From Hydractinia symbiolongicarpus (taxonomy: Eukaryota > Cnidaria > Hydrozoa > Anthoathecata > Hydractiniidae): DNA of 64,000 bases. Shown here one piece after another: positions 49,977 through 59,215 of this stretch. The notes under the pieces are model-generated. The model had not been told where the DNA came from and searched no databases. It saw nothing but the letters and a program-made list of their open reading frames with translations. Both the position numbers and the translations under genes were made by a program. The stretch spans positions 6,138,001 to 6,202,000 of the forward strand of contig NC_079878.1 in the NCBI RefSeq assembly GCF_029227915.1, written 5' to 3'. The stretch's first letter is position 1; the number at the start of each line of letters is the position of its first letter.

Positions 49977-50939
49977 AATTTTGACAAAACAAAGTTAAGT
50001 AATTAAATTCAAACTTACCAATGTAAAATAATTTTGCTAAAAACATTTTTAATTTTTCCAATTACTTTCACCTTGTCAACAAAATGAGCAACTCATAATC
50101 CAGACCTCGCATTTATATTGTGCAAAAAAATAACACATGGTACGAGAGTATTTTTAGTCAAATGTAATGGGAAAATCTCTAATCACGTGAGCTTCTATTT
50201 TCAGGTGATCACGCTAGAGGATAGGATCACGTTACACACCGTTTTACATAGTTATTTTCTAATAGGAACAATTTTATTATACATGGGAGAATAAAAATAC
50301 CAAAATTTGTATGTTGGTGATAAAACAACCTGTAAAATTGGATTGTTTTTGATTGTTCAAAACAGTAATCCGAAAAACTTTAACCGCGACAAACTTTCTG
50401 TCAAAAAGTTGGCTGAAAATTTGGAATGATTATTTTTTTAATTTTCGTTTTTATGATGGTATAAAGAAAAAAAAAAAAAAGAAAAACATAATTGTACTTA
50501 AAAGAACTGTGTTTGTTACAAAAGTTAAATAAAAGTCGATACACAACTTTTCAGTTCTGGTTCTACTTTTCTTTCATGTTTTTAGTTTAGTCAACATCTT
50601 TATAATCAATGTTTGTTTATTGGTTTGTCTTAGTGTCTTCTCTTGAAGTTACCGAGGGTTAAAAATTTTTGTAAATTCGAAAGTTTCAAATATAAAATCT
50701 TATTGTTGGTTGTCACTGCTAATGCAGATATAAAAAAAATTGGCAAAATTATTGTACGGACCTGCTACAAGAAGTTCTAGAATAAGGAAGCTTCTCTTTT
50801 CAAATTAAACAATCTCAGCAATTTTTTAATGGCAAGAATTTTGGCTATTTCACCACAGATGTAGAATTTAAATTTCATGCTAAATCAACAAAGAATAAAA
50901 TTGTTTATAAAGAAAACAAAATATTCAATGTCATAACAT

Positions 50940-51358
50940 TAGAATATTATGCGCGTTATTTGCGACATTCATTACAAACTGCTAGAATCGAAGAGAATAT
51001 TATATGCGTTATTTGCGACATTCATTACAAACAGCTAGAATCGAAGAGAATATTATATGCGTTATTTGCGACATTCATTGCAAACAGCTAGAATCGAAGA
51101 GAATATTATATGCGTTATTTGCGACATTTATTACAAACTGCTAGAATCGAAGAGAATATTATGTGCGTTATTTGCGACATTTGTTACAAACTGCTAGAAT
51201 CGAAGAGAATATTATTTGCGTTATTTGCGACATTTATTACAAACTGCTAGAATCGAAGAGAATATTATGTGCGTTATTTGCGACATTTATTACAAACTGC
51301 TAGAATCGAATAGAATATTATGTGCGTTATTTGCGACATTCATTGCAAACAAATTAGG
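50940..51358. repeat. 53-bp minisatellite, about 7.6 units
   Basis: Units start at 50953, 51006, 51059, 51112, 51165, 51218, 51271 and 51324 (last one partial), each with GCGTTATTTGCGACATTCAT and a core CTAGAATCGAAGAGAATATT. The period is exactly 53, not a multiple of three, so no repeat protein is implied. Confidence 0.93.
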
Positions 51359-53019
51359 AGGGAACGACACAATCTTTATTGGAACAATACCTGGTGTTGA
51401 TTTGTATTTCAACCTGTAGAAGAAATAATCAGACATCAACTCATTCCGGCCGTCAAGAAATAAAGATGAGACGGAAAGAAGCTATAACGAACGAGTTTTA
51501 TTCTTGGGAAATTGATCGTTCACTTGCCAATAATATTTGACGAACAGTGGTATATTTTTGAGATGATAGTAGAAAAGAGAGACATAATTTCTCAAACAAC
51601 AAGTTTAATAAGAACGAAGACTATGTTTTTATTAGGTAGATCAACCTTACTGTGTGTACGAGGTTCTCAAACATTAAATAGACAACATTCTATCCTCGTT
51701 TCCAGGGTTTGTTGCCTGAGTGAAGCCAATAGCGTTTATTTTACGGCTAACCAGCTTCTTTGCCGACTGCCTCAATGTTAAATAGGCAAGAACCCTGGGG
51801 CCGAGGTTAAGGACATTCTTCAGATAATACAAAATATTTCAATCCTATTTCATGTTTTTGGGATAGTGTTTGATTAGTTTTCTTTATCTTATTTAGGATA
51901 AGATTATTTTACGTAATGCTAACTTCTAACGTTTTTGACTAGCCATCTCGTCAAAATACCATACCCGCTTTTTCTTTTATAAAAATATGCTTTATAAGCG
52001 AGAATAACAGGCTTGAATTTTAGGTTGAAAACAACAGGTCTATTGTTCAGAAAAGTAATGAGAAATAAGAGTAAAGACTAGCCTGGTTATACTTTTGATA
52101 TATTCTTTAAAAAAGCGTGTTTTCGCGCAGAAGAGCACTGAAAGGGTTCGGAGCGTTTTGGCACCAATAATGTTCAGTTCCTAATAAATATGGCAGCTTA
52201 GTTGCAAGCAGTGTTGGTGAGGATTTTTCCCTAATTTTTTTTCGTATTTCTTCTTATATCCTGCAATAAAACTCCCACTTTGAAGACAATCTCTTAACGG
52301 GGACAATTTCGTTAATGGGAGAGGAGAGCTAGCTAGATAGCTGCAAGTCTTTTGCGAAAAGTCAACAAAATCAAGAAAAGATTGTCTAGCTAGCATAATA
52401 GCAGCATGATGGTGTTTTAGCTAACTAACTAACTAACTAAATTTAGCCAGTTGACAACATTTCATGTAGTATTGATTTATATTTTATGTGGCTTCACTAA
52501 ATTTTAAATGAGCCTGTCACTCTTGTTTGGTGGTTTTAGAGTGTTTAAATCTACAGAAATCTTTACGAGGGTGCCGGCTTGTCGAAAGTGCCGTATATAT
52601 ATGTGTGAGGGCATCCATGGGCGTTTTTTCGGGTTTTTTCAAGGTTTTCGTCTGTAACCACCAGGGAAACCTGGGGCTCATCCGGAACCGCCCGAAATGC
52701 AATGTGCGCAAGCTCATTGTTCTCGTTTAAATTTTGTCGAGAAGAAGGAAGGTGCTATTTTTTGTCATTGTACTCTTAGTTTATCATTTGCTGAATTTTA
52801 TTACAGCTATTTATGGAATTATTGCTATAAAAAACAGTTTTTAACAATTTTAAAAAAAGTCGGAAGTCGTCTGACAGCCCCATGGTTTTCACACCGTTAC
52901 CAGCGAGTCTTTTTGAAATTTCTGCCCAGCTCAGACCGCAAACCCACAATCTCTTAAACAACTTAAAAGCTCTACAAACTGAGCTACCCATCCTCCAATT
53001 TTATAAGGCAGCATGCATC

Positions 53020-53280
53020 TCCTCGCTTTGGCGATTTAATATGAGTGAGTGAATATTTTCATACTGTCAGTTAACTGAAGAAAGGAAAATTAGGGAGACT
53101 GTAAGCCGTTGAGGTTACAGGGAGTTTTCGGATAGACCGCAGACCCTAATTAGGTCTGCTGGGCTTAAAATGGACAAGAATACTCACATCCCATCTAACC
53201 CTCCTGGAAATAATAGATAGGTTATATCCCTTGATATTTGTGAGGTTAGCAATCCAATGTATGCACATCTATCATCTAAA
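53020..53280 (+). mobile_element. SINE copy, degenerate head
   Basis: The body matches the SINE at 53926 (GAGTGAGTGAAT, CCTAATTAGGTCTGC, CCTGGAAATAATAGATAGG, GATATTTGTGAGG) and it ends in GCACATCTATCATCTA. The tRNA-like head is too worn to show a B-box. Confidence 0.6.
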
Positions 53281-53925
53281 CATCCAATGGACATGAGTGG
53301 GTACCTCTTAAAATGCTTAGTCTTTCGACGTAGCAATTTGAAACTTCTTTTGTAAAAAAAAATAAAAAACACAGTATCTATGACTCTTCAGCCAGACAAC
53401 TTGCAAGCAACTTATATATGCCTGCCAATCTTAAAAATACTAGGAAACCTTATTATGATATGAAAATCTACAAGCCTGGTACTTGAAAAAATAAAGGAGA
53501 ATGTTGGCTAACTTTTTGAGTGAAACAAACTTTTGTGGATTCTTGTTGTTTCTGTGATATTCCAGGATGTTCCTTTCTTGCCTCTCACCTCCTAACTTTT
53601 TCTTTCCGAAAATCTTGCTGTCGTAGAAGATAATAGTTGCAGGTTTTCTGTGCAGGGTTCGGATGACATTTCAGACTAAAGGTTTTCCAGCATCAAAAAA
53701 TTCCCAAGAGGTCGCAATATTACTATCTTGTAAAGCTTCCATTTGAAGAATGCCTGACATATATATAGGTTTTGATTATAGGTTGTCTGGCTGCTGTGTA
53801 GATACTGCAAATATAAAACATGAACTGTTAATGCTGTCAATTTCTTTGTACACACCTGATTGTTCTGGATTACGGTTGTCAGTGTAATATATATGTTATT
53901 AAATTTAATATGCAATGATATATAG

Positions 53926-54274
53926 GATGGCGCCATAGATTAGTTGTTATAGCTCTCGTACTCTGTGCGGGAGACCGTGGTTCGATTCCTCTTGATGGCG
54001 ATTCAACATGGGCGAGTGAATGCTACCATAGCCCCGGGTTAACCCAAGCCATGTGAGGGAAATTGGAAAGATGGCACACTGTGTGGGCAGTTGGATGTTG
54101 CCGGAAGATGTCTAGTAGAGCGCGGGCCCTAATTGGGTCTGCGTAGCTCAAAATGATCATTAAATACTCAAGGATTCTTTATCTAAGCCATGGCCCTCCT
54201 GGAAATAATAGACAGGGCATATCCCTCGATATTTGTGAGGCTAGCCATGTAAAATATGCACATCTATCTATCTA
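53926..54274 (+). mobile_element. tRNA-derived SINE with (ATCT)n tail
   Basis: The head has A-box-like TAGATTAGTTGTTATAGC and a perfect B-box GGTTCGATTCC at 53979-53989. The body shares blocks with the copy at 53020, and the element ends in CATCTATCTATCTA. The good B-box suggests it is the younger of the two copies. Confidence 0.78.
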
Positions 54275-55051
54275 GGAAGGGTGTACTAATATCAACATGC
54301 AACATGCAATTAAATGATGCTCATTATTTACATAAGGAACATTTGCTAATGAATATATATTGATTATTTATGCTTGATATACTTGATTGTGTGCTTCATG
54401 TATATATTATGTTATTATGTTATATATTATATTATATATGATGTTATATATTAAGTTATAAGGTATACATATACCTAATAACATACCTAATGTCATAATG
54501 TAATAATATACCTAATAACATAAGTAAAAAATGAAAAATAATAAGCATGCAAAACCAGTTTTTTCCTGTGTCTGAAGATGAAAGAATTAAGCTCATGTGC
54601 TACAACGTTTTTGGCTAACACCATTTTTTCCACGATTTTAGTAGTGAAACTTATTTGCAGTATGTGTTACCATCTAATTTCACACTTCTTGTGCAAAATA
54701 TAAATTTATCTGGTAAGTTAACTTCACATTGCATTGAAGTATCTGATCATTTTTTACATAAATTGAAAATGTAAAATTATGGTTGTTAATTTTATTTTTA
54801 TTTACTTTTTATTAATCAGGCAATTATATAATTTTTTGAAGGCAACTTTATTTTGAGCTTCCCAGTGTTAAATTAAAGGTTGCATCACAACTTTACATCA
54901 CGATCGTTAAACTCAATCAGTTAGTTTAAAATTGTTGTTCTTTTTTTTAGGAAAGACACCATGTAAATTCAAAACGCAAGTTTTATCATTGATTTTTTTG
55001 GTGCTAAATTTGATTTGTTAGTATATTGAAAATAAATGGTTGCAATCTGAA

Positions 55052-55432
55052 ATGGAAAATGAACAGATAGTGGAAGATTCAGTAACAGATCTATCTAAAA
55101 ATGAAAATAATCCACTGCTCAGTACTGGTAATGTTTCTAGCGAGAAGGTTGATACTGAAGTTATTACTGATACCAATGCAAGTAATACAGAAGAGTTGAA
55201 ACACAGAGCTATGGCTCGTGAACGTTTTCTTCGAGTTTTGTTGACAATGCAGAAAAAGGAGGCCAACTTTAAGATGTACGAAAATACAAATGTGAATGGA
55301 ATTTATGAAGCCACTGATTCATCATTTCAAAACGTAGCTGTTTCCAAATTACAGACACCAATTGCTGTGTATGAATCAGCCTCCTTGAGGACTTCTGATA
55401 TTTTATCATTTAACTTCAAACTAAAACTGTGA
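55052..55432 (+). CDS. gemin7: Gemin7, SMN-complex subunit
   Basis: Gemin7 is an Sm-fold subunit of the SMN complex, which pairs with Gemin6 and helps load Sm cores onto snRNAs in the cytoplasm. The 126-residue product (human 131) has a variable acidic N-terminal half. The C-terminal half aligns with human Gemin7 along its length: ARERFLRVLLTM, then SKLQTPIAVYESASLRTSDI, and a final strand SFNFK. Start chosen at the ATG of 55052; an in-frame TTG at 55040 also lies in the open frame but is an unlikely start. The coding region is one exon; a TTTTTTTAG acceptor at about 54942-54950 suggests a 5' UTR intron. A complete DNA transposon begins 315 bases downstream. Confidence 0.9.
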   Translation: MENEQIVEDSVTDLSKNENNPLLSTGNVSSEKVDTEVITDTNASNTEELKHRAMARERFLRVLLTMQKKEANFKMYENTNVNGIYEATDSSFQNVAVSKLQTPIAVYESASLRTSDILSFNFKLKL

Positions 55433-55550
55433 TGATCCCCTGCATTTTTGTTTGTAAAGTATACTCCAAAATTGGGTAAAACAATTCGCATACAGTATAC
55501 TGGCTGTAAATTCAGAAACAAAGCAAATATCAGCGGCTGTTGACCAACGC

Positions 55551-55556
55551 AATAAA
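55551..55556 (+). other. Polyadenylation signal AATAAA, Gemin7
   Basis: AATAAA about 120 bases after the Gemin7 stop, with a second one at 55572-55577. Either would end the transcript before the transposon at 55748. Confidence 0.45.
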
Positions 55557-55788
55557 ACGCATCTATGGTCAATAAAAAGTAAAAGTGTAAACAAACTCTT
55601 ACGTCTTTATACGTATAATTCTGTAAAATTTTATTGAACTTCTCGAGATTTTGTCTTAAAGCATGGCCCACGAAACCTACTACTGTAAAAGTAGTTCCTG
55701 CAACGGAAGAAACGGAATTATTGACAAAGAATAAAAAATAACGAATACCTTAAGGGAACTTATTTTGGCGGGAACTAATTTTGGCGGA

Positions 55789-55965
55789 CGAAGGAAATCT
55801 AAAAAAAATTTAATTTTGGCGGGAACTAATTTTGGCGGATCAACGAAATTTTTAATTTTGGCGGGAACTTATTTTGGCGGGTGGCGGTTTTTTTTAATTT
55901 TGGCGGGAACTTATTTTGGCGGGTCAGCGGATTTTTTAATTTTGGCGGGAACTAATTTTGGCGAG
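55789..55965 (+). repeat. Left subterminal array of the transposon
   Basis: Four units of AATTTTGGCGGGAACT(A/T)ATTTTGGCGG spaced by 15-25 bases. Likely transposase binding sites; the orientation is the same as in the right array. Confidence 0.75.
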
Positions 55966-56061
55966 TGAAGGATTTTTTCAAATTTCAACGAAAATTTTCT
56001 TTGGTAAAGATGTAGAAATAAGCATTACAAAGCAAAGAATTTTAAAACAAATACTAAAAAT

Positions 56062-57902
56062 CTACTCTTCTTCATCGTCTATGATAATGTCAAATGCATT
56101 CCGACTAAAGTCTATGTCATCCTCGTCACGCGTGTACTCCTCTTCTTTGTCATCGTCATTTTCGACTCGCACGTTGATGAAGCTATCCTTTAATAAATCT
56201 GGCGCATTGATTATGTCGGTTATGGGCTGAGTAATTACACTATTGCTTTCTGGCAGCGGTGATAGATCTTGAAAAGGGTCAAGGGATTCAAGTGAAGTGG
56301 ATCCCATGCGAACTGCGTCGTAAATTCCAGATGCTTTCCACCCATTCAAAACGACTTCACGGCCATCTGCCGAAGTGATATGGTTATAAAACTGGAGGAG
56401 CCAACTTGCATGAAGAGGCTTGATGGTGGTCAGCTTTAATTGAATATTTATATCTTCGATCTTTTTGTTAAGGGATAGCTCTTTCTCGATCTGTTTTGAA
56501 TACCATTCAGTGAACAAATTTCTCATGAATTGCTTGCAATGATTATTCACAGTAAGATCCAAGGGCTGGAATATATGTGTCATGTTACTTGGAACCAAAA
56601 CCAGGAAGATGTTGTTCTTCTTCAGCAATTCGGTAACTTCCTCAGTAATTTGTCCTCGAAAGACATCGAATATTAGAAGAGCAGCTTGCTTTGGGTTATT
56701 TAACTTCTTCCTCTGGTCTTCAACGTGCTTTAGAACGATCTCTTTGATGACTTTGATGGATTCTTGTGTATTGCTGTAGTGTTTGGGATTAACGCTTAGT
56801 GAGAACGATTCGGGGAATTCAAACTTTGGGAGGCTTTGATTTGTTTTCCCCCCATATATCAGTTGCATTGGCAGAAAAGAACCATCAAGCGTAATAATAA
56901 AGGTACCAGTAAGGCATCTTTTGTCGGAAGATCCAACGATAGGGACGGACGATGAACCCTTTTTCGCCATGGTGTGATTCATTCTTGGAACAAACTTAAG
57001 AGGTGTCTGGTCCAGATTCATAACAAGTTGGTGAGGGATGCTGTGTTGTTCGATGGTCGAAACAATATCGTGAAGAAATAGTAATTCGCACTCCTTTTTG
57101 GCTCCTTCAGTGATTTCAACTTTGGAGGTCGTTTTCATTCTTTTCTTGAAACCCATTCTCTTGAAGAGGCTTTTTGCCCAACTGTTATCAATTTTAATAT
57201 GCCCCAACTCAAATTGAGGGTTTCGTGATATTAGAGCTTTCGCTGCAGCGGTTGCAACTGTTCTTGAAACAACACCTCCTCGATTTCTCAGTGCAATTAA
57301 AAATCTTTGTACCATCTCATCTAGACTGCCAAGGAACAGAGGTCTACCGCGTTTCAAAGGAACAAATTTGGTTACCACGCTACGTTTTTCTCGGGTTGAA
57401 TCTTTCAGCTCTTTTTTGTAAAGATTGCCAAATCTTCGAGCTGTACTCTCACTTAACGGCCTGTCTTTGGTTTGAAACTTTGTGATTGCAGCCGCACCAC
57501 CATGAATCGCAACATATTTTCCGATATCAAATCTTTCTTTTTCTGACCAACGGTTGTATGATTTTTTGCCACTGGATTTAACATTTTCAGTCGCGTCTGT
57601 AACAGCTTCGTAGTCTAACGAACCAAGGGATGATTCTTGCTGGAAGTCAGTTGGTTGTGGGCCTAAAATGAATAAAACGAACCACTATGTAATTGCGAAT
57701 TTTGACCAAAAATTAAAAATTTTCAAACAAAGAAAGAAACTTCTTCGCAGGTAGGTATAACAAAAAAAAACATCAAAGAGAAATACTTACTTTGTTCCCT
57801 AGAACTGTTTGAAGGTGTTTCGTCTGAAGTTTTTTCCTTTTCAGCGGCCCTTTGTTGAGCTTCTTTCTCTTGTAATTTAGCTAACTTCCTGATGTAAGAC
57901 AT
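56062..57902 (-). CDS. CENP-B/Tigger-like DDD transposase
   Basis: Two exons, 57902-57791 and 57662-56062, join across a 128-base GT-AG intron in frame to give 570 residues. The N-terminus is charged and coiled. A pipsqueak-type helix-turn-helix lies at about 73-122 (YNRWSEKERFDIGKY, then STARRFGNLY). A second CENP-B-type DNA-binding region follows at about 140-210. The DDE_1 catalytic core has Asp255 (MNLDQTP), Asp370 (LLIFDVFRGQ) and Asp406 (QPLDLTV), a DDD triad with 35 residues between the last two. VPSNMTHIFQPLD is the family hallmark. The C-terminus (about 535-570) is very acidic. Reading from a start inside exon 2 would lose the first DNA-binding domain; the ATG at 57902 keeps it. It cuts and joins DNA at TA sites and presumably moves this element. 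Confidence 0.92.
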
Positions 57903-58257
57903 TTTGAAAGCCGGGAGATAAAAAAGGAAACGTAAGTTATCTGTATCCTGTATATTTACTCGAACATAAACATTCCATTCACTTGGCCTATATTTACACT
58001 AAAAATCGAACAAAAACATTCTTTTTTTCTTGGCTAAGGCCCGTTTAGACTACCCAATCGAACAAAAACATTCTTTTTTTCTTCGCTAAGGCCCGTTTAG
58101 ACTAACCAATCGAACAAAAACATTCTATTTAATTGGGAAAGTTCGGTCTACACTGACAAATAGAACAAAAACGTTCTATTTTCATGCTAGGCAATTAAAA
58201 AATCGATCGATTGACATTTTTGTTTTTCATCAGAGCTAGAAAAGAAAAGACGTCCAT
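57903..58257. promoter_or_regulatory. Divergent promoter region with 52-bp tandem repeats
   Basis: The 355 bases between the two start codons contain about four units of 52 bases starting at 58005, 58057, 58109 and 58160, each with ATCGAACAAAAACATTCT and, in most, CTAAGGCCCGTTTAGACTA. This placement implies shared control of both genes, though no TATA box or initiator could be fixed. Confidence 0.6.
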
Positions 58258-58908
58258 ATGGCTTACAACAAGACGTTCGAGTTTACAGCTGCTGTCAGAG
58301 GATTCCATTATTATAAAACTTATTGGAAACCTGAGGAAAATCAATCACTGGACTGCTTTCATGAGAACAACAATGTTTTCGATAGATTTGCAATCAAAGT
58401 TTGTGAATTCGGAAATGACAAACCAGTTGGCCATTTACCCAAAGAAATCTCAAGGGTTACAAAATTTCTTCTGGACAGAGGAGCGTCTATGAAATCCACG
58501 TTGACAAGTGTACACTATCGAAGATCACCTCTCGTTCAAGGAGGCTTGGAGATCCCCTGTAAAATAACTGTTACTTTACCAGGGACAGTAAACAATCTTT
58601 TGGTTCTTGCAAGATACCAACAACTTGTAGAAGCCTTGTATACAGAGCCGAAAGAGGAATTGATTCTTGGTTCGTTCTTACATATTGCAGTTATTTTAGA
58701 TGTCGTGGTTCCAACCGAAGAGAGACCAAAGCGTAAAAAAAATACAGCCAAAAGCCAAAGCAAAGAGACGAAAAAGCAAAAAGATATTCGAAACTTTTTT
58801 GGAAACACCTCAGCTGCACCAGCCCCAAAAAGGCAAAAAGTTAACAACAAACCTAAAAAGTCGTCACCATCGTCAAGCAAGGACTTAGAAATCATAAATA
58901 TTGATTAA
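58258..58908 (+). CDS. HIRAN-domain protein with PCNA-binding motif, transposon-borne
   Basis: A single-exon gene of 216 residues inside the transposon. Residues about 7-110 form a HIRAN domain: AAVRGFHYYK, DCFHENNNVFDRFAIKV and KPVGHLPKEISR align with the HLTF HIRAN, which binds 3'-ends of single-stranded DNA. The rest is basic with likely nuclear localisation signals (PKRKKN 157-162, KRQK 191-194). Residues 174-181 read QKDIRNFF, a textbook PIP box (Qxx[I/L/M]xxFF) for binding PCNA. The last residues, DLEIINID, resemble a SUMO-interacting motif, which is weaker evidence. Transcribed divergently from the transposase. I infer an accessory role linking transposition to replication or repair at the cut ends; a captured host gene fragment is the alternative. 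Confidence 0.88.
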   Translation: MAYNKTFEFTAAVRGFHYYKTYWKPEENQSLDCFHENNNVFDRFAIKVCEFGNDKPVGHLPKEISRVTKFLLDRGASMKSTLTSVHYRRSPLVQGGLEIPCKITVTLPGTVNNLLVLARYQQLVEALYTEPKEELILGSFLHIAVILDVVVPTEERPKRKKNTAKSQSKETKKQKDIRNFFGNTSAAPAPKRQKVNNKPKKSSPSSSKDLEIINID

Positions 58909-59014
58909 AAATTATCTTGTATTAGAGGTTTATTATGACATAATATTTCTAGCGCAAAGGTATATTTCTAAAAGATATAAAAAATTGAAAAAAAGTTGAT
59001 TTTTGTCGATTTTT

Positions 59015-59165
59015 TAAGGGGAACTTATTTTGGCGGATCAACGAAATTTTTAATTTTGGCGGGAACTTATTTTGGCGGGTGGCGATTTTTTTTAATTTTG
59101 GCGGGAACTAATTTTGGCGGGTGAGTAAAATATTTAATTTTGGCGGGAACTAATTTTGGCGGATT
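59015..59165 (+). repeat. Right subterminal array of the transposon
   Basis: Units of AATTTTGGCGGGAACT(T/A)ATTTTGGCGG, in the same orientation as the left array and sharing TCAACGAAATTTTTAATTTT with it. Together with the adjoining inverted end (59175-59215) the last units form a hairpin of about 27 paired bases around GGATTTTGCCCCAATCC. Confidence 0.75.
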
Positions 59166-59215
59166 TTGCCCCAATCCGCCAAAATTAGTTCCCGCCAAAA
59201 TAAGTTCCCTTAAGG

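Larger units (their letters stand above)
48729..55051. other. Repeat-rich intergenic region, no recognisable host gene
   Basis: Holds the minisatellites and SINEs listed separately, a (TAAC)n run near 52427-52439 and an AT-rich TATATTATG-type patch near 54395-54540. Several open frames (for example 52517-52717 minus) were inspected and match nothing I know. The stretch just before 54951 ends TTTTTTTAG and may be the acceptor of a 5' UTR intron of Gemin7. Confidence 0.45.
55748..59215. mobile_element. Complete 3,468-bp TA-target DNA transposon, two genes
   Basis: The 41-bp ends (55748-55788 and 59175-59215) are exact inverted repeats starting CCTTAAGGGAACTTATTTTG and are flanked by TA on both sides. 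Inside are a minus-strand transposase (57902-56062) and a plus-strand HIRAN protein (58258-58908), transcribed divergently from a 355-bp region. Arrays of the unit TTTTGGCGGGAACT lie next to both ends in the same orientation. Both genes are open and the ends are identical, so the insertion looks young and possibly autonomous. The transposase class and TA site place it in the pogo/Tigger branch of the Tc1/mariner superfamily. Confidence 0.9.

Noticed and set aside
49752-50061. Two minus-strand frames with repeated HGDKITW
   Set aside because: They are translations of a 16-bp DNA tandem repeat; the same repeat is open in more than one frame.
51216-51419. 67-codon frame over the 53-bp repeat
   Set aside because: The period is not a multiple of three, so no coherent repeat protein is encoded; the frame is incidental.
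53926-54000. Possible tRNA gene
   Set aside because: Perfect B-box, but it continues into a SINE body shared with 53020-53280 and ends in an ATCT tail.
55040-55051. TTG as the Gemin7 start
   Set aside because: An ATG follows 12 bases later in frame; non-ATG starts are rare in animals, and the variable N-terminus gives no reason to prefer it.
55327-55671. 114-codon minus-strand frame
   Set aside because: Antisense to the Gemin7 coding region and its 3' UTR; no domain recognised.
56062-57378. Transposase starting within exon 2
   Set aside because: The frame stays open upstream to 57662 with helix-turn-helix motifs and joins by a GT-AG intron to an ATG exon; the shorter start would lose a DNA-binding domain.
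58536-58895. 119-codon minus-strand frame
   Set aside because: Shadow of the HIRAN gene on the other strand.
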